A stretch of DNA of 64,000 bases from Neodontobutis hainanensis (GCA_024349245.1 JALDNG010000005.1:19906501-19970500), one strand, 5' to 3'; positions 53,401 through 57,410 are shown, counted from the stretch's first letter. A program made the numbers and translations. Notes: generated by a model not told the origin, from the letters alone.

Positions 53401-54107
53401 GAACACCCTGTTTTACTTTTTTACTCACTTCTAAAAATGTGGCAAACAACAATACCAGCACGGTTACATCAGCCAACAGCGAATAAGCCTTTGTCAAAGG
53501 GGAAAGCTGTCAAACAGTATTTCACACACAGCGCTGACCCATTATCCCATAGAGCAGCTGTACAAAGCGCTGTGCTCCAGACTCTTCTCTTGTGAGGAAA
53601 ATTGCTTGTCCCCGTGTGCAGGCTGCTGTATCGAGCACGGCAGCCACTCAGTGCATGTCCCCGCATTCGCCGCACAGAACCCAACACATCTCTCTTTCAG
53701 TAAGCAATCAAAGCATCTGTTTTGCATGAGTAGGTACATGTTTATGCAACGTTGTCAAGCCCTTTCAGCCTAAGGAACACTTGGCTTCAATCAGAACCAA
53801 CAAAAAACACTGGGTGAAAGAAAGACGTTTTGTTTAGCAGGGAATATATAAGTATAGGATGATTATTAGAAGCAGATTAAGTTGAAAGTGGGAAGTAATC
53901 TGCTATGAAAGGTTGCCAAGCGAAAATAAGATGAGCTATGTCTTTAATGTAAAAATGAATTCATAATCGTGATTATATGAAGGTGTATGCAAGAAGTGGT
54001 GAACATACCTCCAGAGTGTGGAGGGGGTCCACACAACAGGACCACTCCTTGACCTTCGCGGACGTTCACCGCACTCCGTACCGTCTGGGTTTTAAAGGTA
54101 TCGAGGT
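755..54107 (-). CDS. cntn3: Contactin-3-like GPI-anchored neural adhesion protein, 3' 19 exons (5' end outside window)
   Basis: Joined coding exons: 54107-54009, 47353-47150, 45219-45117, 43317-43133, 39984-39848, 36020-35891, 32809-32659, 28579-28452, 26204-26029, 20050-19933, 19220-19062, 18170-18021, 15884-15814, 14470-14236, 13817-13708, 7025-6839, 4010-3898, 2223-2058, 846-755. All have AG acceptors and GT donors on the minus strand. The phases fit at every junction, giving 903 residues and a TGA stop with no frameshift. Domains by residue of this partial product: Ig2 1-100, Ig3 101-196, Ig4 197-285, Ig5 286-378, Ig6 379-476, FN1 477-578, FN2 579-681, FN3 682-781, FN4 782-873, GPI tail 874-903. 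Contactins are extracellular, GPI-anchored neuronal adhesion molecules. CNTN3-6 are known to bind the receptor phosphatase PTPRG through Ig2-Ig3. Human CNTN3 is about 1028 residues, so signal peptide and Ig1 are missing here. The choice of CNTN3 over CNTN4 or CNTN6 rests on remembered motifs in Ig4, Ig5, Ig6 and FN1 and is less certain than the family. Confidence 0.9.
847..2057 (-). other. Intron before the tail exon
   Basis: 1.2 kb, bounded by GTGAGTTT and TGTTGCAG. Low-complexity A and T runs (around 1240, 1380, 1478) but no recognised transposon, RNA gene or other exon. Confidence 0.8.
2058..2223 (-). CDS. cntn3: Contactin exon: second half of FNIII domain 4
   Basis: Residues 819-873. Encodes VLLKRHHYNDMTTILTTKTS, VELSLSASDNYLIQIKSVSE and GGEGVGSEPIHIHKL. 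The TNKTSVELSLP-like strand and the GG(D/E)G..SE motif identify contactin FN4. Acceptor TTTGTCTCAG, donor GTGAGTTT. The last base is the first of a Ser codon finished in the tail exon. Confidence 0.92.
2299..3582. mobile_element. Decayed non-autonomous DNA transposon with terminal inverted repeats
   Basis: The left end contains ATGTTGGGACACTGTGTAAA. The right end is its diverged inverse around AGTGTTCCAACTTTCATGGA and ATTGGGTTTGTA. This end sequence (CCCAATTCC...GTTGGGAC) belongs to a common fish repeat family. The interior has no usable frame. It fills most of the intron between the two FN4 exons. Confidence 0.65.
3898..4010 (-). CDS. cntn3: Contactin exon: first half of FNIII domain 4
   Basis: Residues 781-818. 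Reads PPDKPPLNVQWTMVGSTLSL, then HWDPVVATETESKVTGYL. Family members have the same proline-rich start and an ESEVTGY(K) motif. This protein has Leu where relatives have Lys. Acceptor TTGGTCCAG, donor GTAGGTCC; ends in phase 0. Confidence 0.9.
4011..6838 (-). other. Intron between FN3 and FN4
   Basis: 2.8 kb of AT-rich sequence with short A and T runs. I see no recognisable repeat family, RNA gene or additional exon. Confidence 0.75.
6839..7025 (-). CDS. cntn3: Contactin exon: second half of FNIII domain 3
   Basis: Residues 719-780. Starts VMYWEDDTKPDTIGKVRITG, then GLRADTAYYLSVAAFNTAGP and the closing INTTTKKP. Sequons NHT, NLT and NTT are present. Acceptor CCCTCAG, donor GTGAGTGT. The exon ends one base into a Pro codon. 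Confidence 0.92.
7505..7532. repeat. Poly(T) tract, 28 bases
   Basis: Uninterrupted T run, which reads as poly(A) on the gene strand. No retroelement body is recognisable next to it. Confidence 0.95.
10485..10793 (-). mobile_element. tRNA-derived SINE copy
   Basis: On the minus strand it reads from a degraded tRNA-like head (box A near 10780, box B near 10740), through the GTCCTTGGGCAAGACACTTA block (10690-10712), to a 3' end GCGCAATATAAATCCAATCC followed by (ATTATT)n at 10485-10500. The same order occurs in the copies at 48471 and 49622. Confidence 0.75.
11099..11220 (+). mobile_element. Tc1-like terminal fragment
   Basis: Starts CAGTGGTGGCCAAAATTATT preceded by TA, a familiar end of fish Tc1-like transposons. 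The matching far end is not evident, and the transposase piece 350 bp further on may come from the same insertion. Confidence 0.55.
11570..11765 (+). pseudogene. Tc1-like transposase fragment (C-terminal DDE region)
   Basis: Reads PQSSDLNPIEHLWDVVERE in one frame and continues LDVHPTNLHQLQDA in another, so at least one frameshift is present. The DLNPIEHLWD block holds the last catalytic acid of Tc1/mariner transposases. Too short and broken to be functional. It runs straight into a SINE piece. Confidence 0.75.
11766..11870 (+). mobile_element. SINE fragment, plus orientation
   Basis: Contains GTTCAATTCCTGTTCTCCAC (box B-like) followed by ACCTTGGGCAAGACACTTAA and TGGCACTGGTGTATGAATAT, in the order seen in the other SINE copies. 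Its last part is the inverse of the minisatellite unit core CATACACCAG. Confidence 0.65.
11908..11965. repeat. Short interspersed repeat piece
   Basis: TTGATTGGGACAGTGCATGT with flanking sequence, which I recognise only loosely as a recurring fish repeat. It abuts the left end of the minisatellite. Confidence 0.3.
11996..13257. repeat. 27-bp minisatellite, about 46 copies
   Basis: Head-to-tail array with core CATACACCAGAGC(A/G)ACATT followed by CACACATT. A few units are longer or shorter (ATTATTAACACA near 12025 and 12085; an extra CA near 12630). Point variants such as GAGCGAC, GAGTAAC and CACTC are scattered, so the array is not perfectly homogenised. Because 27 is a multiple of three, it stays open in several frames on both strands (9-residue period HSYTRATFT on plus, ALVYECVNV on minus). 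Those frames are not evidence of a protein. Confidence 0.95.
13258..13367 (-). mobile_element. SINE head region, minus orientation
   Basis: Plus-strand TGTCTTGCCCAAGGACACAA, GCGGGAATTGAACCGCC and CTACCACTGAGTCA are the inverse of the SINE core, box B and box A. It continues without a break from the last minisatellite unit, as if the array had replaced the middle of this SINE. Confidence 0.75.
13368..13535 (+). mobile_element. SINE 3' half, plus orientation
   Basis: Contains CACCAGTGTGTGACTGTGGA, then AAAAGTGCTATAGAAGTACT and ATTATTATTATAA, the diverged 3' end of the same SINE family. It lies head-to-head with the minus copy just before it, so two insertions abut. Confidence 0.6.
13708..13817 (-). 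CDS. cntn3: Contactin exon: first half of FNIII domain 3
   Basis: Residues 682-718. Joins through a split Val codon to GVAPKRVMAQSVSAVQIEVM, the core Trp in MWDTLP, and RVLGYE. Acceptor TTTCTGCAG, donor GTATGCAA. Ends in phase 0. FN3 is the least conserved domain among contactins. The subtype signal here leans slightly towards CNTN6 (VLGYEV) rather than CNTN3. Confidence 0.88.
13818..14235 (-). other. Short intron between FN2 and FN3
   Basis: 418 bases, bounded by GTAAAGCA and TTTCTGCAG. No repeat recognised. Confidence 0.85.
14236..14470 (-). CDS. cntn3: Contactin exon: second part of FNIII domain 2
   Basis: Residues 604-681, the largest exon at 235 bases. Contains PVPEELQNGEGFGYIIAFRP, SRYTFRNDTIPAFSPFDVKV and YNNRGEGPFS, all typical contactin FN2 motifs, with one sequon NDT. 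Acceptor CTCCCAG, donor GTAAAGCA. It is markedly more GC-rich than its introns. Confidence 0.94.
14471..15813 (-). other. Intron within FN2
   Basis: 1.3 kb, bounded by GTAAGTCA and CTCCCAG. AT-rich, with no recognised element. Confidence 0.85.
15814..15884 (-). CDS. cntn3: Contactin exon: first part of FNIII domain 2
   Basis: Residues 580-603, the smallest exon at 71 bases. Encodes PDTAPTDIGGGGGTKSELVI followed by TWE. The GGGG(S/T)KSELVITWE motif is diagnostic of the CNTN3/4/6 group. Acceptor ACCTCACAG, donor GTAAGTCA. Confidence 0.93.
17320..17400 (+). mobile_element. Non-LTR retroelement 3' tail
   Basis: GGTTAAATGCAGAGAACAAA, then TTTCCCTGCGGGGACAATAA and repeated TAACC. This ending is shared by fish LINEs and the SINEs that use them. 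No coding part is attached. Confidence 0.55.
17571..17609. repeat. (ATT)13 microsatellite
   Basis: Perfect trinucleotide run. Confidence 0.95.
18021..18170 (-). CDS. cntn3: Contactin exon: second half of FNIII domain 1
   Basis: Residues 530-579. Reads VPEMINGNMLTATVVGLNAW, then VEYEFRVVARNIVGLGEPS with the Tyr corner usual for FNIII, ending KTRTEDA. Acceptor CGTGGCAG, donor GTGAGTAC. The last base plus two from the next exon make an Ile, where CNTN3 has Leu. Confidence 0.93.
18171..19061 (-). other. Intron within FN1
   Basis: 0.9 kb, bounded by GTGACAAT and CGTGGCAG. Contains the SINE-like piece at 18645-18750. Confidence 0.85.
18645..18750 (-). mobile_element. SINE-like fragment of a second family
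   Basis: On plus: GAACATGCAAACTCCACACA, then TTCTTGCTGTGAGGCAGGAG and TAACCACTG. Inverted, this is a tRNA-like head (CAGTGGTTAG...CTCACAGCAAGAA) plus the TGTGTGGAGTTTGCATGTTC block common in fish. Related pieces occur near 27670 and 57140. Confidence 0.6.
19062..19220 (-). CDS. cntn3: Contactin exon: first half of FNIII domain 1
   Basis: Residues 477-529. Begins with the contactin signature GPPGPPDKVSVEEITDSTAQ and the core Trp in LSWTPG, then QARTPFTVGWQAVDT. Acceptor TGTTTAG. The donor GTGACAAT is the weakest match to consensus in the gene. The exon ends on the first base of a Val codon. Confidence 0.93.
19221..19932 (-). other. Intron between Ig6 and FN1
   Basis: 0.7 kb, bounded by GTAAGATA and TGTTTAG. 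No repeat recognised. The part 19480-19620 looks like unique sequence of balanced composition and might be conserved non-coding DNA, which cannot be judged from one species. Confidence 0.8.
19933..20050 (-). CDS. cntn3: Contactin exon: second half of Ig6
   Basis: Residues 438-476. Contains SGDLMIRNIQLNHGGKYVCV, a block conserved in all CNTN3-6, with the second Ig6 cysteine at residue 458, then ESLSTSAILVVK leading to the first FNIII domain. Acceptor CCTTTCAG, donor GTAAGATA. Confidence 0.92.
20651..20674. repeat. Poly(G) tract, 24 bases
   Basis: Uninterrupted run of G directly after a short (GT)n. Long G runs are uncommon in vertebrate DNA and hard to sequence, so the length may be imprecise. 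Confidence 0.9.
21375..22676 (+). mobile_element. Decayed Tc1-like transposon with both inverted ends
   Basis: The left end CAGTGCATCCGGAAAGTATT and right end AATACTTTCCGGATGCATTG are inverted copies, and similarity extends inwards about 80 bases. TA dinucleotides flank both ends (21373-21374 and 22677-22678), the Tc1/mariner target duplication. The interior, on plus, still reads DRIV...HRSGK(R)YRNISAASKVPIST, then TVKHGGGS, but with many stops and frameshifts. The block after KHGGGS, which should carry the middle catalytic Asp, is deleted, so the copy is dead. Confidence 0.85.
23215..23265 (-). mobile_element. Non-LTR retroelement 3' tail
   Basis: Minus strand reads ATTTTTCCACGTGGATCAAT followed by AAAGTAT, the same type of ending as at 35330 on the plus strand. 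Only the tail is present. Confidence 0.5.
23389..23449. repeat. (TG)n microsatellite, about 30 units
   Basis: Perfect dinucleotide run. Confidence 0.95.
26029..26204 (-). CDS. cntn3: Contactin exon: first half of Ig6
   Basis: Residues 379-437. Starts EPTRITMRPTNTEIIVGESI and ends FNGQLIDFQRDGDHFERVGG. The closing block is very close to CNTN3 and unlike CNTN4, which has FKKDGSHFEKVGG there; this is the strongest subtype evidence. The canonical first cysteine is residue 402. An additional cysteine at residue 406 (LPCQIACDP) is not present in relatives I remember. Acceptor AAACCAG, donor GTGAGTCA. Confidence 0.92.
27545..27710. mobile_element. Composite of retroelement tail and SINE-like block
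   Basis: TTTATTGTCCCCATGGGGAA (a LINE-tail motif inverted) is followed by GAACATGCAAACTCCACACA, the block also found at 18655 and 57135. Order and orientation suggest a 5'-truncated minus-strand insertion. Confidence 0.45.
28088..28263. repeat. Inverted-repeat element (stem about 35 bp)
   Basis: Left arm GAAGACATTTTGTATCTCAT with CCAAGGGACTT; right arm AAGTCCCTTGGATGAAGGAT with GAAACGTCTT is its near inverse. They could fold into a hairpin with a loop of roughly 100 bases. A related motif (TCATCCAGGTGGTCATAACG) occurs near 61890. Confidence 0.55.
28452..28579 (-). CDS. cntn3: Contactin exon: second half of Ig5
   Basis: Residues 336-378. Reads RITLLPNGTLKIANVTKRDA, then GSYTCIAKNQFGTASTTGRL, with the second Ig5 cysteine at residue 360. 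The tail TASTTGRLIIT parallels CNTN3 TASSTGNLVVK. Sequons NGT and NVT are present. Acceptor TTCTTCTAG, donor GTGCGTTC. Confidence 0.92.
28580..32658 (-). other. Intron within Ig5
   Basis: 4.1 kb, bounded by GTAGGATA and TTCTTCTAG. One diverged SINE near 29690; otherwise AT-rich sequence without recognised elements. A GC-richer patch lies at 31090-31210 with no sign of an exon. Confidence 0.8.
29690..29900 (-). mobile_element. Diverged SINE copy
   Basis: Plus strand carries GCATTTATGGAGCACTTTTC (inverse of the SINE 3' end), CATTCACACACAAGGACTC, GTATCTTGCCCTTGGACACT and a weak inverse of the head (CTGAACCACTGACC). Same order as the copy at 49622 but older-looking. Confidence 0.5.
32659..32809 (-). 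CDS. cntn3: Contactin exon: first half of Ig5
   Basis: Residues 286-335. Encodes the linker ASPPSFSRSPLRPLLKARSG and the strand EVTLECKPQA (first Ig5 cysteine, residue 312), then ISLWKKGNEILPRSE. The Trp core and KKG motif match contactin Ig5. Acceptor TACGCAG, donor GTAGGATA. No long uninterrupted Met-initiated frame covers this exon, so it was placed from splice sites and homology. Confidence 0.88.
33882..34286. mobile_element. MITE with TTAA target duplication
   Basis: Left end AGCAGCACTGCATAACTTTT and right end AAAAGTTATGCAGTGCCACT are inverted repeats with one mismatch. Both ends are flanked by TTAA (33878-33881 and 34287-34290), the target duplication of piggyBac- and Kolobok-type transposons. 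About 405 bp, with no coding potential. The sequence outside TTAA is also partly inverted. Confidence 0.8.
35310..35375 (+). mobile_element. Non-LTR retroelement 3' tail with TCTTA repeats
   Basis: TAAATTTCCCCTCCGTGGGA, then TCAATAAAGTTCTATCTTAT and further CTTAT units. A 5'-truncated LINE or SINE end. It runs through a chance plus-strand frame of 179 codons that begins at 35228. Confidence 0.6.
35891..36020 (-). CDS. cntn3: Contactin exon: second half of Ig4
   Basis: Residues 243-285. Begins GRVQIENGALSISALNLSDS and continues into GMYQCVAENKHSVIYSS, with the second Ig4 cysteine at residue 267. Relatives usually have a Gly where this protein has Ser in KHSV. An N-glycosylation sequon NLS is present. 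Acceptor CCTCCGCAG, donor GTAAGACG. Confidence 0.9.
36021..39847 (-). other. Intron within Ig4
   Basis: 3.8 kb, bounded by GTAATAAC and CCTCCGCAG. Contains a Tc1-like transposase pseudogene at 38165-38870; the remainder is plain. 39600-39840 is repeat-free and could be regulatory, but nothing specific is seen. Confidence 0.8.
38165..38870 (+). pseudogene. Tc1-like transposase pseudogene
   Basis: A 104-codon open part (38202-38513) reads MGRLVRDDRETTVTQITTRY, then GYSSRRPHQVPFLSAKNR and WKNIALSDESEF. It holds part of the DNA-binding region and the first catalytic Asp. Downstream frames are broken. The QHDNAPCH-type middle block is recognisable near 38720 and SPDLNPI near 38790, after which the expected EHLWD is damaged by a deletion. 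No inverted ends were found, so the copy is truncated as well as frameshifted. Confidence 0.8.
39848..39984 (-). CDS. cntn3: Contactin exon: first half of Ig4
   Basis: Residues 197-242. The reading frame includes KPQWLQTIDD, then EENLFWECKASGKPKPSY with the first Ig4 cysteine at residue 220, then SWLKNGQLLTAE. The phrase EEN(L/V)FWECKA resembles CNTN3 more than CNTN4. Acceptor TTCCTCAG, donor GTAATAAC. It ends in phase 0. Confidence 0.9.
40283..40497. mobile_element. Palindromic MITE (GGTAACACTTTA family)
   Basis: GTAACAAACTATAATAACAT on the left is roughly inverted by ATGTTATTACAAATTGTTAC on the right. The right end (GAGGTAGATACAAT ... CATAAAGTGTTACC) matches, inverted, the left end of the element at 57411. 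The left terminus seems to be missing. Confidence 0.65.
40585..42365. mobile_element. Non-autonomous element with about 100-bp terminal inverted repeats
   Basis: The left arm includes TATATCCCTCAAAAGGAGGG and TTCTGTGATTGGACA (40630-40670). The right arm is its inverse, TGTCCAATCACAGAAG and CCCCTCCCTCAGAGGGATAT (42274-42320), with weaker similarity outside. The interior has no transposase and looks composite: an A/T-rich TTTATTTAGGCA piece near 40690 and a short tandem repeat at 41930. Exact ends and target duplication are unclear. Confidence 0.6.
41930..41975. repeat. Short tandem repeat, 11-bp unit ATGCTAAGCTA
   Basis: About four imperfect copies head-to-tail inside the 1.8 kb inverted-end element. 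Confidence 0.8.
43133..43317 (-). CDS. cntn3: Contactin exon: second half of Ig3
   Basis: Residues 135-196. Motifs PVPEITWRR, VLEIPNFQQEDSGTYECVAE (second Ig3 cysteine, residue 178) and NRRGKNAARGRL are typical of CNTN3/CNTN4. The acceptor is TTTCATAG. The donor GTTAGTGA is weaker than most in this gene (T at the third intron base). Confidence 0.92.
43318..45116 (-). other. Intron within Ig3
   Basis: 1.8 kb, bounded by GTAAGTGT and TTTCATAG. A poly(A) run at 43646-43664 and several T runs; no recognised transposon. Confidence 0.85.
45117..45219 (-). CDS. cntn3: Contactin exon: first half of Ig3
   Basis: Residues 101-134. Starts in the contactin hallmark GVMGEYEPKIEVHFPDSVPA. The first Ig3 cysteine is in LECFALG (residue 130). 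Acceptor TTTTGTAG, donor GTAAGTGT. The exon ends with two bases of an Asn codon completed downstream. Ig2-Ig3 form the rigid unit that contacts PTPRG in CNTN3-6. Confidence 0.92.
45220..47149 (-). other. Intron between Ig2 and Ig3
   Basis: 1.9 kb, bounded by GTACGTTT and TTTTGTAG. Contains a possible Tc1 relic at 45890-46060. Confidence 0.85.
45890..46060 (+). mobile_element. Possible Tc1-like relic
   Basis: GACAATGATCCAAAAGCACA followed by GCAGCAAAACTACATCAGAG resembles the DNDPKAQQQN part of some Tc1-like transposases around the middle catalytic Asp. The rest of the element is unrecognisable. Confidence 0.4.
47150..47353 (-). CDS. cntn3: Contactin exon: second half of Ig2
   Basis: Residues 33-100. 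Begins in the motif ELTFAWIFNEYP and contains RRFISQETGSLYIAKVEPSD, then the second Ig2 cysteine in NYTCVV (residue 77). Two N-glycosylation sequons, NYT and NNT, flank that cysteine. The acceptor is CGTCTAG and the donor GTACGTTT. It ends in SPTPLVLRTD, the linker to Ig3. This is among the most conserved parts of the family and is unambiguous. Confidence 0.92.
48471..48790 (-). mobile_element. tRNA-derived SINE copy
   Basis: Plus strand runs (AAT)n, GGATTGGATTTATATAGTGC, TCACACACTGGTGATGGAGC, TGTCTTGCCCAAGGACACAA, then GCTGGAATCAAACCACT, i.e. the SINE inverted from 3' end to tRNA-like head. The box A region is degraded. Confidence 0.75.
49622..49968 (-). mobile_element. Best-preserved tRNA-derived SINE copy
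   Basis: On the minus strand it begins GGCGGCAGTGGCTCAGTGGT and AGAGCGG (box A, 49940-49965), then GGTTCGATTCC (box B, 49905-49915), then GTCGTTGGGCAAGACACTTA (49853-49872), an internal CATGAGTGTGTGTGACTG, and ends AAAGCGCTATATAAATGCAT. The conserved core after the tRNA head recalls the MetaSINE central domain, but I recall that domain only approximately. Because the promoter boxes are intact it is the best reference copy in the window. Confidence 0.8.
49985..50830 (-). pseudogene. Tc1-like transposase pseudogene
   Basis: Minus-strand pieces in different frames read GLHSRVARRKPLLHKCHT, VIWSDETKI (first Asp), YTIPTVKHGGGSLMFWGCVG, FQHDNNPKHKAK (second Asp), then SPDLNISEPLSGDLKHAVYA and ELEDFCQEEWAALP. 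The last motif should be DLNPIE. The order is complete from the second DNA-binding half to the C-terminus, but frameshifts and stops separate the pieces. No clear inverted ends were identified. Confidence 0.85.
52829..52945. repeat. Small inverted-repeat element
   Basis: TACCCCTTACCCCTAC on the left and GGGAAGGGTAAGGGGTAGGG on the right are inverses separated by about 60 bases. Similar pyrimidine/purine-ended small repeats are common in fish genomes. Confidence 0.45.
54009..54107 (-). CDS. cntn3: Contactin exon: first half of Ig2
   Basis: First exon visible in the window. Its acceptor follows a pyrimidine-rich tract ending TTCCAG and its donor is GTATGTTC. It enters with two bases of a split codon, probably Tyr as in relatives, then encodes residues 1-32. 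The stretch VREGQGVVLLCGPPPHSG is near-invariant in contactins and carries the first Ig2 cysteine (residue 25). It ends with one base of a Glu codon completed by the next exon. Confidence 0.88.
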
Positions 54108-55176
54108 CTGGAAGGAGAAATGTTTATTATCAGCGTTTTCAAACATTTAAGACCAACATATTGTCTTTCTCATTAAATCAAAATAAGCTCACATTGCAGA
54201 TTAGTGCAGGCACAAGAGTACATCTGTTCCTGTTTCCACCATGGCAGACCCATCACTATAATGTTTAAGTAACCTGACTGGCCCGATGGTCTGTTGCAAA
54301 GAACCATCTGAAGGGTGTTCCAAGTGTATGCAAAGGGAAGGTACTTTATAAGACAGGCTGGCGATGATTGGGTAAATCCTGACAGTAACCACCTATCACC
54401 AGGGACCTCATTTATAAAAGGCGTAGGCGTGTGTAGGGTCTCTACTAAACCAGTTGTCACACCAATAAATATTCTGATTGATAAAACCGTGAGTACGCTC
54501 ACCTGCACACAATTTGTGTTATATAAATCCAACCTGAAGCAGAGATGTGCGCACAAACTCCGGCTCACGTTACGCCCTCTCCACACCTCCATCAAACAAA
54601 GGAGGTCAATATAAATCAATCTGTGAATGAACTTTGCCTAAACATGAGCCGCTGAAAAGTGGATTTTATAAAAAACTTGGACGTGACTGGGAATCTCCAC
54701 ACAGATTACACACCTGTGTGGATGTGTTTTACAAAGGAAAGGAGAGTTGTAATGAGCTACAATTTTTAAACCCCTTTTTTCTAAAAACAAAACCGCCCTC
54801 AATGGAGCGTTTGTAGGAGCAGCTCAGGATCATGTCAAATAGATATTTCATAATTCCTGCCTGATTCATCAGTATCAGCCCTGCTTCAGCGCTCCACAAC
54901 AGGACATTGACGTCGTGCCAGTGTGTGTGACTGAGCTCCAGCAAACGGTCCGGGGCTTCGGTGCTCGTGCACGCAATGTACCGCTTTACTGTACATTACT
55001 GGGATAATATTGAGCCAAATTATGAAGTTTAATTTCTATTTAAAACAATACTTTTGCTTAATGATTCTGCACAAATAAAATGTATACATTTTTAAAGAGA
55101 AATAAAATTAAATAAAACAACATTAAACACACATGAAATTTGTTGTCAAACAGTTGCTTGATGAGTCAGGTGTGAT

Positions 55177-55770
55177 GTGAGCTTGGTGGCAACCATAACT
55201 AAGAGGTTTTATTTTTTTGGTGTGTGTATTGTCTGCAGTGCTAGCATGTGGGTTGGTAAAATATGTAACATGGAGCACCACTTCACCAAGGTCCACAGCA
55301 ACTTCTCACAAGACTTTCCTGCCAGTAGCATGTTTACGAAAAGACAAGATAAAGACACTAAAAACAAAGCTGGAGTCTGTAACAAATGACAGAGCGTCCA
55401 CTATGACAGGTCGTCAATCAGGATTTATTGCGCACTGAAAAGTGGACCTGGACTTTCCCATCATTGGATTATTCAACAACATGTTATAGGCCTATGCGGA
55501 GAACATGGATCTCCTCTTCCACACTGACGTCAGATCATAATACAGCGCATTCTTTCCTTGCAGGCTGAAATTAAGACTTATGGAAAGGAGGGAGGAGGAT
55601 ACCACCTCCTCATGAATTTTCTCATGAGGAGTGGCTACTTAATCTTGCTGTCCTGACAGATGTGACTGAGAAAATTAACCACCTGACGATTCAGCTAAAA
55701 GTTTCAGATAAACACTTATCTGATATGATTAGTGCTGTTAAGGCTGTGGCATGATCAGAACTAGCAAGTG
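55177..55770 (+). pseudogene. hAT-like transposase relic
   Basis: Frameshifted plus-strand pieces read NMEHHFTKVHSNFSQDFPAS, then KIKTLKTKLESVTNDRAS, then (after a gap) LLNLAVLTDVTEKINHLTIQ and SDKHLSDMISAVKAVA. The order zinc-finger-like start, spacer, then WLLDLAFLTDVT..LN.LN.KLQG-like block is that of hAT transposases related to the GTF2IRD2/ZBED-type domesticated genes. Several frames are needed and large parts are missing, so it is a relic, not a gene. Confidence 0.55.
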
Positions 55771-57002
55771 TTAGCTTTACAAATCCTAGAGGTACACTTT
55801 CAAAATACTTGTTTGCACAGACTGTTCATTTGTGGATCTTTTGGTGAAGGATTTGTCTAAATCTCAGGGACGTTTTCTTTCTCTGAAACGCAGGGGCATG
55901 CTTTTGATGTTACATTCGAAGCAGTGGGACTTTAATAGGGCATCATTGATTGCCCTGGGACACGTCTTGACAGCATCCGTTTGCTTTCAAAAGGTTGCTG
56001 ATGAAATACACGGATGTGAGTCGCTGACGTTTTCCTCACAACTCTTTTGCAAAGGCACAGATTAGACTGAAAGGGGGGAGGGAAAATTCCGAGCATGGAC
56101 TAAACAAACAAGGAGAGCATGTATGACAAATGACAGTTTGCAATGCCGGCAGCAATAAGTAACATCATTATTAAATGTGTTGTAATCTTGCACTTAAAAG
56201 CATTAGGTTCCCCATCAATACTCTCCACACAATTCATTCACTGCAAATGAATGAGCAGTTGCTGGCAGACAAAAGCTAAACCTGGGATGATAAACCACCC
56301 CTGGCTTGGTGACAGATGCCGCAGTCCCCCTCGCTCCCCGCTCTGTCTGCACCCTCTGGCTAACAGCCTAGAGTGAGCCTTCCAAACACAAACAAAAGAA
56401 AGTCAGTGTGACCGATAAGGGAAATTAGGAGGAGGGAGATTATGAAGAGAAGTGGGACAGAGTGTTGCTAAGATTAATGAGGCACTCTCTGATGACCTCA
56501 GTGGAAATCAGACCCGGCTAAGTCACGGCAGGACACAGAGGAGGGTCACAGGAGGAGACGGCCCAATTGAAGCACAGACTGAGGCGATGTCCTTCTGATC
56601 TCGCCGGGTCGTCTGAGTAAATACAGGAAGCATCTTTTAAAGAGGTTTATTTGAAAGAGCAGAATTCCTGACAGACTGGAAAAGCCCAACACAACTGAAG
56701 TTGATAATTATAACAGCGATGCTTTTGAACACAGTCAGAGAGCAAATATTTAGTCTGGATGAGGAAATTGTGAGAATGTAGCAAGAGCCCACACATTGAT
56801 TTATATGAGTTGTATTTATTAATTGATTTGATTCTTAGGTGAATTGTGTATAATATTGTGATAAAGGCCTATAGTTGCACAAAACCTCAGACACCTCAGT
56901 CAAAACTATGGTTTAAACAGTTGTGTGTTTCTGTTACAGAGAATTAAAGCTCCATAGAACCAAAGTTGTGCCTAAATCAACACAATTATCATTGTATAAT
57001 TA

Positions 57003-57078
57003 TTTATTTATTAATTCTTTATTTAACCAGGTAATTCAAATGAGAACCAATTCTCATTTACAATGACATCCTGGCTCC

Positions 57079-57080
<2 letters not shown>
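57003..57080. repeat. Interspersed repeat piece (TTTATTTAACCAGG type)
   Basis: TTCTTTATTTAACCAGGTAA, then AGAACCAATTCTCATTTACA, a block that recurs in fish genomes. It abuts the (TG)n tract. Confidence 0.5.
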
Positions 57081-57081
<1 letters not shown>

Positions 57082-57125
<44 letters not shown>

Positions 57126-57138
57126 CACACACACACAT
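57082..57138. repeat. (TG)n followed by (AC)n, self-complementary
   Basis: About 20 TG units, a central TATA, then about 7 AC units. The two halves are complementary and could form a hairpin on either strand. Confidence 0.9.
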
Positions 57139-57215
57139 GAGAACATGCAAACTCACACAGAAAGACCCTGGATGGGAATCAAACCCAGGACTTTCTTGCT
57201 GTGAGGCGGCTGCAA
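57139..57215 (-). mobile_element. SINE-like fragment of the second family
   Basis: GAACATGCAAACTCACACAG, GGGAATCAAACCCAGGACTT and TTCTTGCTGTGAGGCGGCTG. Inverted, this contains a box B-like GGTTTGATTCCC and matches the pieces near 18645 and 27670. Confidence 0.6.
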
Positions 57216-57410
57216 TATATATAGAACTATACTATATAGTGCACCGTAAAAACATTCAGTGTTTAAATTGTTATTAATGCATTGTTACAATGTAAAAACA
57301 CTAATGTTAGCTTAACTGAGCTTATACAGACCGAGATATGAAAGCCTCTTGCGGTATTAAAAATATGCAATAATCCAGCTAGTTTTGTTAATTAACACAC
57401 AAGCTTATTT

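Larger units (their letters stand above)
47354..54008 (-). other. Large intron within Ig2
   Basis: 6.7 kb, bounded by GTATGTTC and CGTCTAG. Holds two SINE copies, a Tc1 pseudogene and a small inverted repeat (each listed). 51300-51870 has the feel of another diverged MITE (TCCGTGTGGACATAGCC end) but I could not pair its ends. Confidence 0.85.

Noticed and set aside
54398..54750. Possible end of a DNA transposon (GGACCTCATTTATAAAAGGC)
   Set aside because: The start resembles ends of fish repeats, but no matching far end or target duplication could be fixed by eye.
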